Of a stretch of 64,000 nucleotides of DNA, positions 27,481 through 36,490 are shown one piece after another. Source of the DNA: Paracoccaceae bacterium. Its GTDB lineage: Bacteria > Pseudomonadota > Alphaproteobacteria > Rhodobacterales > Rhodobacteraceae. Within the stretch, counting starts at the first letter, position 1, and each line of letters starts with the position of its first letter. The position numbers and the translations under genes were made by a program. The stretch is from contig JANSXY010000007.1 of the NCBI GenBank assembly GCA_024742695.1, positions 62,001 to 126,000 on the forward strand, given 5' to 3'. Under the pieces are notes generated by a model. That model made no database searches, was not told where the DNA came from, and saw only the letters and a program-made list of their open reading frames with translations.

Positions 27481-28161
27481 TCAACTCTCGTGTTTCTTGA
27501 AGAACTCCGCGATGCGCGCGGCAATCGCGGCGGAAGAGCCGGGCTGGCCCATCCGGGTTTCGGCCGCGGCCATCAGCGCGTCGGGCACCACGCCCTTGCC
27601 GCGCATCTCCATCAGGCCGCGGAGAAAGTCGTCGTAGTATTCCGGGTGCGCCTGCACCGTCAGCGCCCAGTCGCCGTAGCCCAGGGCGGCGTAGCGGCAG
27701 TGCGGGTGGGTGCCGAGCACGTCGGCGCCCTCGGGCTTCGCGGTCACCTGGTCCTGGTGCCAGGCGTGCAGGGTGACCGTCTCGCCGCCGAAATCGTAAT
27801 CCGTCGGCCCGACCGCCCAGCCGCCCGGGAACTTCTCGACCGTGCCGCCCAGCGCCTGGGCGATGATCTGGTGGCCGAAACAGATGCCGACCATCGGCAC
27901 ACCCTCGTCGCGGGCCTTGCGGATGAACGCTTCCAGCGGCGGGATGAACGGGTGATCCTCGTAGGCGCCGTGGCGCGAGCCGGTGATCAGCCAGCCGTCG
28001 GCATCATGCACGTCGTCCGGAAACTCCATCCCCTCGACATGCCAGGATCGGAAGGTGAAGCCTTGACCGGCCAGAAGCCGGGTGAACATGGCCGGGTAAT
28101 CGCCATGGGCCGACCGCAGCGCATCTGGCGCGCGGCCGGTTTCGAGAATGCCGATCAGCAT
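27481..28161 (-). CDS. Class I glutamine amidotransferase-like hydrolase
   Basis: A 226-residue protein with a complete class I triad: Cys94 in VGICFGHQIIAQALGG, His172 and Glu174 in VQAHPEYYDDF. It resembles stand-alone GMP-synthase-like amidotransferases more than the larger PuuD hydrolase. Between two gamma-glutamylpolyamine ligases, the obvious job is to hydrolyse a gamma-glutamyl amide such as gamma-glutamyl-GABA; that is inference from context. Start ATG at 28161 has only a weak GAGC site. It sits 63 bases after the upstream ligase and four before the downstream one. Confidence 0.88.
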   Translation of the reverse strand: MLIGILETGRAPDALRSAHGDYPAMFTRLLAGQGFTFRSWHVEGMEFPDDVHDADGWLITGSRHGAYEDHPFIPPLEAFIRKARDEGVPMVGICFGHQIIAQALGGTVEKFPGGWAVGPTDYDFGGETVTLHAWHQDQVTAKPEGADVLGTHPHCRYAALGYGDWALTVQAHPEYYDDFLRGLMEMRGKGVVPDALMAAAETRMGQPGSSAAIAARIAEFFKKHES

Positions 28162-28224
28162 GGGATGCTCTTTGTTGATTGCGCGCAGACTATCCTTGCC
28201 CGCGAAACCGGGCAAGGGGGCGTG

Positions 28225-29556
28225 TCAGACCGTGTCGAGGTACAGTTCCACCTGCTGTTCGGGCGACAGTTCCGACATGTAGTGCAGTTCCTGCCGCTTG
28301 GTCAGCAGGTAGTTCTCGATCAGTTCGTCGGGGAAGATCGCGCGCATCTCGGCGCTCTGCGCGAAGGCTTCGATCGCCTCGGCCCAGGTGCCGGGAAGCT
28401 GCGCCAGGTCCTGGGCATAGGCGTTGCCGCTGATCGGCGGCGGCGCGGCGGCCTGCCGCGCGATGCCGTCCAGTGCCGCGCCGAGGATCGCCGCGAGCGA
28501 CAGGTAAGGGTTGACGTCGCCGCCGGCCACCCGGTGCTCGATCCGCCGCGCGGCGGGGCTGCCCGCAGGCACCCGGATCGCCGTGGTGCGATTCTCGTAG
28601 GCCCAGGCGATGCCGGTGGGCGCATGGGCGTCGGGCACCAGCCGGTCGAAACTGTTGGCATGGGGCGCGAACAGCAGCGTCGATCCCGGCATCGCGTCCA
28701 GGCAGCCGCCGATCGCGTGGCGCAGCGCCGCCGTGCCCTCCGGCCCGCCGTCATCGAAGATGTTGCGGCCCTGCGCGTCGAGCACCGAGAAATGGCAATG
28801 CATGCCGTTGCCCGACCACACGTCATAGGGCTTGGCCATGAACGAGGCCGCGAAGCCGTGCTGCCGCGCCAGCCCCTTGACGAGCATCTTGAACAGCCAC
28901 GCGTCGTCGGCCGCCTTCAGCCCGTCGGCCTGGTGCATCAGGTTGATCTCGAACTGGCCCGGCCCGGCCTCGGAGATCGCGGTGTCGGCGGGAATGTCCA
29001 TCGCCTCGCAAGCGTCGTAGAGCGCGGTGAAGAACGCGTCGAAGGCATCCAGCGCCCGAAGCGACAGGATCTCGCCGCCGGTGCGCCGCTTGCCCGAGCG
29101 CGGCGAGGGCGGCACCCGAAGCCGGCTGCCGGAATCGTCGATCAGGAAGAATTCCAGCTCGGTGGCCACCACCGGGGTCAGGCCACGGGCGCGGAACCCG
29201 TCCATCACCCGCGCCAGCGCCTGCCGGGGATCGCCGTCATAGGGCCGGCCGTCCTCGTGGAACATCCAGATCGGCAGCAGCGCGGTCGGCGCCGCCAGCC
29301 AGGGCATCGGCAGGAAGCCGCGTTCGGTGGGCATCAGCACGCCGTCGGCATCGCCCGAGTCGAAGACCAGCGGGCTGTCGTCGATATCCTCGCCCCAGAT
29401 GTCGAGGTTCAGTGCCGAATAGGGAAACCGCGTACCCTCTCGCATCACCTTTTCGGCGAACCGGGCGGGAATGCGCTTGCCGCGCGCCACGCCGTTCAGG
29501 TCTGCGGCGGCCACGCGGATCGTGCGCACCTCCGGGTGTTCTCTCAGCCAGTTCAT
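28225..29556 (-). CDS. Glutamine synthetase-like gamma-glutamylpolyamine ligase, copy 1
   Basis: A 443-residue GS-fold protein with ATELEFFLIDD, GPGQFEINLMHQADG, GNGMHCHFSVLD and ENRTTAIRVPAGS/RRIEHRVAGGDVNPYL. It differs from copy 2 throughout, so the two probably take different amines or different chain lengths. The ATG at 29556 is four bases after the permease stop and is preceded by AGGTGAG; a TTG five codons earlier is possible but lies within the permease gene. Residues SGKRRTGGE (about 160-170) form an insert near the active-site rim not seen in copy 2. Confidence 0.9.
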   Translation of the reverse strand: MNWLREHPEVRTIRVAAADLNGVARGKRIPARFAEKVMREGTRFPYSALNLDIWGEDIDDSPLVFDSGDADGVLMPTERGFLPMPWLAAPTALLPIWMFHEDGRPYDGDPRQALARVMDGFRARGLTPVVATELEFFLIDDSGSRLRVPPSPRSGKRRTGGEILSLRALDAFDAFFTALYDACEAMDIPADTAISEAGPGQFEINLMHQADGLKAADDAWLFKMLVKGLARQHGFAASFMAKPYDVWSGNGMHCHFSVLDAQGRNIFDDGGPEGTAALRHAIGGCLDAMPGSTLLFAPHANSFDRLVPDAHAPTGIAWAYENRTTAIRVPAGSPAARRIEHRVAGGDVNPYLSLAAILGAALDGIARQAAAPPPISGNAYAQDLAQLPGTWAEAIEAFAQSAEMRAIFPDELIENYLLTKRQELHYMSELSPEQQVELYLDTV

Positions 29557-29560
29557 GGTC

Positions 29561-30400
29561 TCACCTGACAAGTTGCGGCCGGTACCGCAGGCGCTGACGC
29601 GTGTTGGCGGGCAGGTGGCGGTTGAGCCGCCGGTTGATCAGCCCGAACAGCCCGATGATCGCGAGCGTCAGCACGATGAAATAGGCCGCGACGATCGGGT
29701 AGGCGAGGAAGGGATTGAACGTCTTGTCGGCGAAATAGTTGGCGTAGTAAAGCGCATCGCCCTGCTGCCGCCACGCCGGGAAGCCGGAAAAGAACACCAG
29801 CGTCGTGGCGTGGAACAGGAAGATCGCCTCGTTCGTGTAGGCCGGCCAGCCCAGCCGCATCATCGTCGGCCAGACGATCCGCCGGAACCGCGACCAGCCC
29901 GACATGCCGTAGGCATCCGCCGCCTCCAGATCGCCGCGCGGCACGGAACGCAGCGCGCCGTAGAAGATTTCGGCCGAATAGGCCGCCGTGTTCAGGATCA
30001 GCACGATCAGCGCCCCGGCCTGCGCCTTGGTCAGCCACGAGGTCGCCACCGTGATCGTGGTGAAACCCAGCGGAATGTCGATCCCGGCCTTGGGCAGCAG
30101 GACGAAGGTCTCGTAGGCCAGGAAGAACTGGATGAACAGCGGCGAGCCGCGGAACAGGAAGATGAACCATTCCGCTGGCTTGCGCAGCACCGCCACGGGG
30201 CTGGCCTTGGCCACCGCCAGACCGTTGGCGAGGATGAAGCCGATCGCCAGCGCACAGGCCCCGAAATAGACGTTCCAGATCAGGCCCGACCCGATCAGCG
30301 TGACATGCTCGCAGATCGTGAAGCCCTCGCGCGGCAACAGCCGCTCACCGTAGCCGAGCGAGCGGAAGGCATAGGCCTGCACCGTTTCCCAGCAGGTCAT
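29561..30400 (-). CDS. Amino-acid-type ABC transporter permease (second subunit)
   Basis: A 279-residue inner-membrane permease of the HisM/polar amino acid family, with about five transmembrane segments and the ATPase-contact loop SAEIFYGALRSVPRGDLEAADAYGMS. A long periplasmic section (FADKTFNPFL) precedes the last helix. ATG at 30400 overlaps the first permease gene's stop by four bases. With its sister permease, the binding protein and the ATPase upstream it forms an importer that, judged by the downstream genes, brings in a polyamine or related amine. Confidence 0.92.
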   Translation of the reverse strand: MTCWETVQAYAFRSLGYGERLLPREGFTICEHVTLIGSGLIWNVYFGACALAIGFILANGLAVAKASPVAVLRKPAEWFIFLFRGSPLFIQFFLAYETFVLLPKAGIDIPLGFTTITVATSWLTKAQAGALIVLILNTAAYSAEIFYGALRSVPRGDLEAADAYGMSGWSRFRRIVWPTMMRLGWPAYTNEAIFLFHATTLVFFSGFPAWRQQGDALYYANYFADKTFNPFLAYPIVAAYFIVLTLAIIGLFGLINRRLNRHLPANTRQRLRYRPQLVR

Positions 30401-31278
30401 CGGCCCGCCTTTCGCTGCGTCTCGCCCGCCAGCGTCGCCTGGCCGTGGCTCAGCCGCGCCGAGAGCCGCGCCATGACCCGTTCGGAGACCGCCGTCATCA
30501 GCAGGTAGAAGACCAGCAGGCCAAGGAAGTACCACACCCGCCAGTCGGGATGCGGATAGGCATAGGCGGAGGTCTTGGTTCCGCCCAGTTCACGCGCCCA
30601 GTAGACGATGTCCTGCACGCCCAGCAGGAACAGCAGCGGCGTGGCCTTGATCAGGATCATCCACAGGTTCGACAGGCCGGGCAGGGCATAGACCCACATC
30701 TGCGGCACCAGGATGCGGCGGAAGGTCTGGCCGGACGTCATCCCGTAGGCCTCGCCGGTTTCGATCTGCGCGCGCGGCACCGCCCGCATCGCGCCGTAAA
30801 GCACGTTGGCGGCGAAGGCGCCGAAGACGATGGCGAAGGTCACCACGGCAAGGCCGAAGCCGTAAAGCTGGTGCAACGTCTGTGGCGCGCGGGACGAGGG
30901 CACCTTGGCCTCGGGGCAGACGCGGAATTCCAACCCGTTTCGGATCGGCTCGGTCCAGTCGGGGCACCGCGCCTGGTGCACCAGCCACTCGATCCCCTGG
31001 TCGAGCGCGATGACGAAAAACAAAAAGAAGACGATGTCGGGCACGCCGCGCACCATCGCGACATAGCCCTGCCCCAGAAGCCGCAGCGGCAGGAACTGCG
31101 ACCGCGCCGCGACCGCCCCCGCAAAGCCGAAGGCCAGGGCCACCGGCGCGGTGATCGCCAGAAGCGTCAGCACCGTGATGAAGGACCAGTAGAAATCGAA
31201 GTGCTTGCCCGTTGTCAGGTAGCACGCCAGCCAGGTCAGGCCGTCTATCGAGGAAGGGTCTTCGCAGAACGCGAACAT
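30397..31278 (-). CDS. Amino-acid-type ABC transporter permease (first subunit)
   Basis: A 293-residue permease of the HisQ type. It has an unusually long periplasmic loop between the first transmembrane pair and the core (ARCPDWTEPIRNGLEFRVCPEAK, with two Cys that may pair). The coupling loop is ANVLYGAMRAVPRAQIETGEAYGMT, facing the ATPase. It follows the binding-protein gene by 42 bases and overlaps the second permease by four. Confidence 0.92.
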   Translation of the reverse strand: MFAFCEDPSSIDGLTWLACYLTTGKHFDFYWSFITVLTLLAITAPVALAFGFAGAVAARSQFLPLRLLGQGYVAMVRGVPDIVFFLFFVIALDQGIEWLVHQARCPDWTEPIRNGLEFRVCPEAKVPSSRAPQTLHQLYGFGLAVVTFAIVFGAFAANVLYGAMRAVPRAQIETGEAYGMTSGQTFRRILVPQMWVYALPGLSNLWMILIKATPLLFLLGVQDIVYWARELGGTKTSAYAYPHPDWRVWYFLGLLVFYLLMTAVSERVMARLSARLSHGQATLAGETQRKAGR

Positions 31279-31320
31279 CGGGATCGGCGCGGGGCGGGCT
31301 CAGCCCCCCCCGCGGCCCTG

Positions 31321-32070
31321 TCACTTGCCGCTGTCGCCGCCGTCGACCGGATAGGTCTGCACCTCTTCGCCGAACCACTTCACCAGCAGTTCGTTGAGGC
31401 TGCCGTCGGCCTTCATCGCGTCGATCGCGGCGTTGAACTTGTCGCGCAGCTCGGTATCGGATTCGCGCAGGCCCATGCCGACGCCGCCGCCCAGCGGCAC
31501 CCGGTCGCCGACGAACATCAGCGCGCCGCCCGATTCCTCGACCAGCGGCGCGAGGTAGTCATAGTCGGCGAAGACCGCGTCCGCCTCGCCGTTGCGCACC
31601 GCGGCGATGGTTTCGTCCGGCGTGGCGAACTCCAGCAGCGTCGCGCCGGTTTCGGCGACATAGCCGGCCTGGATCGTCGCGGTCTGCGCCGCGATCACGC
31701 CCGACAGGTCGGCATCCTCGGCCGCCGCGACATAGGCGGACGCGGTGGGCGGATAGTAATCCTGCGTGAAGTCGATGACCTTGTCGCGTTCCTCGGTGAT
31801 CGACATGCCGGCGATGATCGTGTCGTAGTTGCCCGACTGCAGGTTCGGAATGATCGAATCCCAGTCGTTGGTGACCCATTCGCAGGTCAGCTCGGCGCGG
31901 GCGCAAAGCTCGTCGCCCAGTTCGCGCTCGAAGCCGTCGACCTGGCCGTTGTCGTTGATGAAGTTGTAGGGCGGGTAGGCGCCCTCGGTGCCCATGCGCA
32001 CCGTGTCCTGGGCAAGGGCGGCGGTGGAGGCCAACGCCAGCGCGGCGGTGGTCAGGATCAGGTTTCTCAT
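31321..32070 (-). CDS. Periplasmic amine/amino acid-binding protein
   Basis: A 249-residue family 3 solute-binding protein. The signal peptide ends about residue 20 (STAALA). The mature protein begins QDTVRMGTEGAYPPYNF and contains DWDSIIPNLQSGNYDTIIAGMSIT, both standard for the family, and acidic residues in ITEERDKVIDFTQDYY that suit a positively charged ligand. It supplies the permease pair and ATPase on either side. The gamma-glutamylation genes downstream suggest a polyamine or a basic amino-acid product as ligand. Confidence 0.93.
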   Translation of the reverse strand: MRNLILTTAALALASTAALAQDTVRMGTEGAYPPYNFINDNGQVDGFERELGDELCARAELTCEWVTNDWDSIIPNLQSGNYDTIIAGMSITEERDKVIDFTQDYYPPTASAYVAAAEDADLSGVIAAQTATIQAGYVAETGATLLEFATPDETIAAVRNGEADAVFADYDYLAPLVEESGGALMFVGDRVPLGGGVGMGLRESDTELRDKFNAAIDAMKADGSLNELLVKWFGEEVQTYPVDGGDSGK

Positions 32071-32104
32071 CGCGTTACTCCCGGTTGAGCTGCTGTTGTC
32101 ATTG

Positions 32105-32884
32105 TCATGCCGGGGCAGTCGCGCTCAGGAACTGCCGCAGGCGGTCGGTCTTCGGGGCCCCGAAGACCTGGTCGGGCGGGCCCTCCTCCTCGATCCGGCC
32201 GAGATGCAGGAAGACCACGTGATCGGAGACATCGGCGGCCAGCCGCATGTCGTGGGTCACGAGAAGCATGGTGCGGCCCTCGTCGGCCAGCGCCTTGATC
32301 ACCTTCACGACCTCCTGTTCCAGCTCGGGGTCGAGGGCGGAGGTCGGTTCGTCGAACAGAAGCGCCTTGGGTTCCATGCACAGCGCGCGGGCGATGGCGG
32401 CGCGCTGCTGCTGGCCGCCCGACAGCTGCGCGGGCCAGGCATCGGCCTTGTCGGCGATCCCGACCTTGGCGAGATAGCCGCGCGCGGCGGTCTCCACCTC
32501 GGCCCGGTCGCGGCCCTGCACGGTGACGGGCGCTTCCATGATGTTCTCCAGGATCGTCATGTGCGACCACAGGTTGAACTGCTGGAACACCATCGACAGG
32601 TTGGTGCGGATGCGGATCGTCTGCGCCTTGTCGCCGGGATGCCGGCCAGCGCCCGAGCCGCGCCAGCGCACCGCCTCGCCCTCGAACAGCACCTCGCCCT
32701 GCTGGCTGTCCTCCAGCAGGTTGGCGCAGCGCAGAAGCGTGGACTTGCCCGAGCCGGAGGAGCCGATCAGGCTGACCACCTGGCCGCGCCGCGCGGCGAT
32801 GGACACGCCCTTGAGCACCTCCAACGGCCCATAGGCCTTGTGCAGGTCGCGGATCTCGATAACGGGCGGGTCTGTGGCGGGCAC
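32105..32884 (-). CDS. ABC transporter ATPase for amine/amino acid uptake
   Basis: A 259-residue ATPase, first gene of the nine-gene operon. Walker A is GSSGSGKSTLLRC, the signature LSGGQQQRAAIARAL, and Walker B LLFDEPTSALDPEL; VFQQFNLWSHMTILENI is the Q-loop region of the polar amino acid (GlnQ/HisP) group. The start is GTG at 32884, chosen because conserved sequence begins at once after it; no clear Shine-Dalgarno is visible, so expression may be weak. About 100 bases upstream hold the operon promoter, which I could not resolve. Confidence 0.92.
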   Translation of the reverse strand: MPATDPPVIEIRDLHKAYGPLEVLKGVSIAARRGQVVSLIGSSGSGKSTLLRCANLLEDSQQGEVLFEGEAVRWRGSGAGRHPGDKAQTIRIRTNLSMVFQQFNLWSHMTILENIMEAPVTVQGRDRAEVETAARGYLAKVGIADKADAWPAQLSGGQQQRAAIARALCMEPKALLFDEPTSALDPELEQEVVKVIKALADEGRTMLLVTHDMRLAADVSDHVVFLHLGRIEEEGPPDQVFGAPKTDRLRQFLSATAPA

Positions 32885-32984
32885 GATCGGGCGTCTTGTT
32901 GTCTTGGCGGTCGAGTAGGGCGGAAAAATCGCCGCTTGGCAACGCCCTTTCGGCGCAAACCGGCGGCGGGGCAGGGCCGGCTGC

Positions 32985-33743
32985 CTACTGGATGGGCGGA
33001 TCGGGCGGGATCGGCACCGCCAGGTAGGCCGAGGCCGGGATCGCGACCAGCCCGCGCAGCCCCAGCGCCGCGCGGTCGCCCGGATGCAGCGCCGCGATGG
33101 CCCCGGCCACGGCGGCGAAGACCGGCGCCGGGTCGCGCCCCTTGCCGGTGATCAGCGGCAGGCCCGGTGTCGGCGCGGTGCGCGCCACCACCCGCAGCGC
33201 GGCGGCGAGCGCGGGATCATGCGCGCCGATCAGCCGCCAGGTCACCGCGTCGAGCGCGGCGAGGTCGGCCCGGCCTTCGGCGACCGCGCGGGCGCTGTCG
33301 AGATGCGCGCCGGTGCGGATCGCGCGGGAAACCTCCAGCCCCTGCGCCGCGGCATGGGCATGGATGGCGGCCCAGCCGGACTGGCTGCCGGCCTCGTTGA
33401 TCGCCAACACGCCCCCGGCCAGCGCGGGCAGGTCGCGCCCGTCGCCCGCCCGCGCCACGAGGGCCGAGGAGTAATGCCCCGGTTCCAGCCCCTCCAGCCC
33501 GTAGTCGGGCGTGCCGACCAGCGTGACATGGCCGTGCAGCCGGCGGCGATAGGGCAGGCCGCAGGTCTGGGCCAGCACCAGGTCGGGCGCCTGCCAGACC
33601 TCCCACGGGTCTTCGGGCCGCTCCAGCGCGTCGGGCGCGTCGATGCCCGCGGCGCGCAGCCGGTCGCGGATTTCCGCCCACAGCCGGTCGGTGGCGGGCC
33701 GGATCTCGGCCCGGTCGTACATCGGCAGGGCGGCGCGGGTCAT
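32985..33743 (-). CDS. PhnD-like phosphate/phosphonate-binding fold protein without signal peptide
   Basis: A 252-residue type 2 periplasmic-binding-protein fold. DLVLAQTCGLPYRRRLHGHVTLVGTPDYG matches the ligand-facing part of PhnD-like proteins, and AINEAGSQSGWAAIH the Ser-rich anion-binding loop. The N-terminus (MTRAALPMYDRAEI) shows no hydrophobic signal, so the protein is probably cytoplasmic, or exported by another route. It starts in an ATGA overlap with the TerB-like gene. No permease or ATPase accompanies it, so it is unlikely to be part of a normal importer. Confidence 0.85.
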   Translation of the reverse strand: MTRAALPMYDRAEIRPATDRLWAEIRDRLRAAGIDAPDALERPEDPWEVWQAPDLVLAQTCGLPYRRRLHGHVTLVGTPDYGLEGLEPGHYSSALVARAGDGRDLPALAGGVLAINEAGSQSGWAAIHAHAAAQGLEVSRAIRTGAHLDSARAVAEGRADLAALDAVTWRLIGAHDPALAAALRVVARTAPTPGLPLITGKGRDPAPVFAAVAGAIAALHPGDRAALGLRGLVAIPASAYLAVPIPPDPPIQ

Positions 33744-34174
33744 TTCGCGACGCGCTGGCGGGCGATGGCGCTGTCGACGTCGGAAATGCCCAGGAGGTTC
33801 GCGACCAGCCGGATCAGCGCATCCTCGCGCGCGTCGCGGCCCGCGTCGGCCAGCGCGACGCGCCACAACGCCTCCATGATCGCCATCCGGTCCTCGTGCG
33901 GCACCGCGTCCTTCAGCGCGCGGGTGAAGCGGACGGTATCGGGCGCCTCGGCCTCCAGTTCCTCGGCCTCGCGCCTGAGCGCGGTGGCGGCGAAGGGGGA
34001 GAGGGAATAGCGCGCGGCCAGCACCCGGTCGATATGCTCGATCTCGACCATCGCGTAATCGCCATCGGCGCTGGCAAGGCGCACCAGCAGCGCCGCCAGC
34101 GCCAGCCGGCAATCCGCCGGCGGCAGCGGCGCCGGTTCCGCCGCGAAGAGGTTGGAGAGAAGCTTGCCGAACAT
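33740..34174 (-). CDS. TerB-like (tellurite resistance TerB) domain protein
   Basis: A 144-residue all-helical protein. The TerB signature is visible as ALAALLVRLASADGDYAMVEIEHIDRVL, whose ADGDY acidic stretch binds a divalent metal in relatives, and as VALADAGRDAREDALIRLVANLLGIS. Despite the family name, such stand-alone copies are common and no other ter genes lie here. It begins the two-gene unit with the PhnD-like gene, joined by a four-base overlap. Confidence 0.88.
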   Translation of the reverse strand: MFGKLLSNLFAAEPAPLPPADCRLALAALLVRLASADGDYAMVEIEHIDRVLAARYSLSPFAATALRREAEELEAEAPDTVRFTRALKDAVPHEDRMAIMEALWRVALADAGRDAREDALIRLVANLLGISDVDSAIARQRVAK

Positions 34175-34226
34175 GGAACGCGATATAGCGCGACCGGGCG
34201 GGGGGGCGGAAGCCCCTATGCGGGGG

Positions 34227-34520
34227 TCAGCCCTCCCACCCGGCCACGATGCACAGATCGCCGGAGGAGACGGGATCGCGCAGCGCCTTCGCCGCCTGGT
34301 ATTCCGGGCTGTCGTAGCAGGCCTGCGCGGCCTCGATCGTCGGGAATTCGATCACGACGGTGCGGGGGCGCAGCGTGCCCTCACGCACCTCGTGCGGCGC
34401 GCCCCGGACGAGGAAGCGGGCGCCGAACTTGGCGAAGGCCACGGCATTGGCGGCGCGGTAGGCCTCGTAGGCCGAGGGGTCATCCACGGTGACATGGGCG
34501 ACCCAGTATCCTTTGGGCAT
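34227..34520 (-). CDS. DUF1330 family protein
   Basis: A 97-residue ferredoxin-like protein: PKGYWVAHVTVDDPSAYEAY at the start, FLVRGAP in the middle and VVIEFPTIEAAQACYDSPEYQAAK near the end are the DUF1330 signature. Function unknown; related to dimeric alpha-beta barrels. ATG at 34520 with AGGAG upstream is preferred over an earlier in-frame start that reaches into AT-rich DNA. Its upstream region is where the AT-rich islet begins, so its native promoter may have been displaced. Confidence 0.88.
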   Translation of the reverse strand: MPKGYWVAHVTVDDPSAYEAYRAANAVAFAKFGARFLVRGAPHEVREGTLRPRTVVIEFPTIEAAQACYDSPEYQAAKALRDPVSSGDLCIVAGWEG

Positions 34521-34535
34521 GGGGAGGCTCCTGTG

Positions 34536-36490
34536 TTTGGCAACAAGAATAGGGGAAACAATACAACTGTGGAAGGCGCATTGTTTTGGCAAGAAACCTA
34601 AGGTAGTTTCGCCGCGTCAAAAGTCGCCAAGTAAGAGTAACCTCAGTGCGGTCCCCGAAGTTCCAATATCAGATCAAGAAGCTAAATGCGATCTTCGCAG
34701 AGAGAAGGCTTAGGGATTATTGGAAGGGTAGCGTTCGGAAACAGCTGGCACGCCAGCCTTTCTTAGACCTAATTGATCACCGAGATTTTGACGCGGATAT
34801 CCGATTTAGGATCACCCGCTTGCGCGGGAGAATTGCCGATGCAACCTATGCACCGAGCGCGCCGAAGGTTTACCTCGTGGAGAAATCCAAGGGGCTTTGT
34901 CGGCAGATGCTTTCCATTGGCCCGGAAGATCTGTTGGTTCTGGAGGTCTTGTCGCGTGTCGTGTTTCACCAGATAAAGAAGCGTGCACCTAGTAGGAATG
35001 CGTTCTTTGAGCCCGATACAGGTAATTTCCGAAAGCGGCTGTCGAATCTTGAATCTGAGTACGGAGCATTTGCATCATGGAAGAAGTTTCAGCTGCAAGT
35101 CTTTCAATTTGCTCGTGAGAACCGCTATGTGATAACGGCGGACGTTGCGAATTTCTATGCTTTTATAAACTTTACACATCTGAGGAACATAGTAGCAGGT
35201 CTCGGTTCCGTAGATGAGGGATATCTCGATCTGCTAATCTTTACCTTACGCAAGCTGGGCTGGACACCTGACTATATGCCGGACCTCGGTATCGGGCTGC
35301 CACAGATTGAGAGCGCCGCACCTCGGGTCCTGGCGCATTCGATGTTGTTTGAAGTTGATAGACTGGTAGTTGATAGGAGTGGAGTAAACTATGCTAGGTT
35401 TATGGACGATATGGATTTTGGTGCAGAAAGTGTAGCGGTAGCAAAATCGATTGTGAGAGATGTCGACCTCACGCTTCAAGCCAGAAGCCTGCGTCTGAAC
35501 TCCAGCAAGACGCGAATAATGACGGCTAAGGAGGCATTCAGTCACTTTTGCATTAGGGAGAATTCAAAGCTATCCACCCTCGAGCGAAGACTTGAGCAAA
35601 CCACATCAGTCGTGGCTAGGAGGGCTTTGGCAGCACACCTGCGTGCACGATACGAGATGTGGTGGCGTCCTGGGGCAGGAAGGGCTCCGGATCGGGGTAA
35701 CGCAAGGTTTTTTAGCGGAAATGGTGGCAAGATTTTAAAGTGGACATGGCGCCTGTTGATTGAAGCGGGTTCCGATATTCCCGATGAAGACCTCATATGG
35801 TGTATCAAAAATGAACCCGCTCTGCGTTCACTCGCGTTCCAACACCTTAGTAGGACCGCGAATGCGGAAGATGCAATATCAAGGCTTCTGCATTATATTC
35901 TACGCGGAAACTTTGTTGATGACGCGGCCTTGCTGTCATTCGCAAGGTTTGTTGCGAATAGTTGCATCGCTCCGTCGGTTGCTGTGGTGAAGAATCTGCG
36001 GCTAGTTAACAGAGTTTTCCTTCAGAACGTCAATGTTGGTTGGATGGCATCTGCGATTGTTGCCTTGAAGGTTTTGCCATTGGATGAGCTGCTTTCTGTT
36101 GCCCAACAAGGGGCAGATCGTGCTCGGGCGGACGACTGGGCAGCGCGCGTTTTGGCAGGTCTATATCCAAGGTTTGCGCGAAGTCCCTACGAGTTGAAGT
36201 ATATTGATCTTGTAAGGTCGATTGAGAATAGTCAGGCAGACTCAGTGCTCAATCACAACATGAAACTCGCTATGGAAAAGGCCTATGCAAAGAGGCACGA
36301 GTACTATCTTTCACGACCAAACTCTTCACTTCCGCTTGGAATATCTTTTCCAAAGGCCCTGCAAATCCTTTGCCTTAAAAAAACACTGCGTTCTCTGCGG
36401 AGTACGCAAAGATCGTGGCCGGTCACCCTGTTCTGGCTTCGGACCCGGTCTTCAAAACTTGGGGTTACTAACCATCCATCTTCAACGCAG
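34536..36490. other. AT-rich islet (probable horizontally acquired segment)
   Basis: Base composition drops abruptly: hand counts give 25/60 G+C at 35161-35220 and at 35401-35460, against 48/60 at 33421-33480 and 41/60 at 37201-37260. The islet spans the DUF1330 promoter region to the last codons of lepA and holds one gene, a reverse transcriptase. No transposase, integrase, tRNA end or convincing direct repeat was found at its edges, so the insertion route is unclear. Confidence 0.75.
34556..34630 (+). other. Possible structured RNA upstream of the reverse transcriptase
   Basis: AAACAAT (34556-34562) and ATTGTTT (34580-34586) form a perfect seven-base-pair hairpin. It is followed by TTGGC (34586-34590) pairing with GCCAA (34626-34630), which encloses GAAAC (34593-34597) with GTTTC (34606-34610). 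Other defence-associated reverse transcriptases have a noncoding RNA in this position. The stems are short and could occur by chance in a 125-base AT-rich gap, so this is only a candidate. Confidence 0.3.

Noticed and set aside
28225-29571. Glutamine synthetase-like genes as true glnA
   Set aside because: Both lie in an amine-catabolism operon with a PuuB-like oxidase, lack a recognisable adenylylation site, and match gamma-glutamylpolyamine ligases better.
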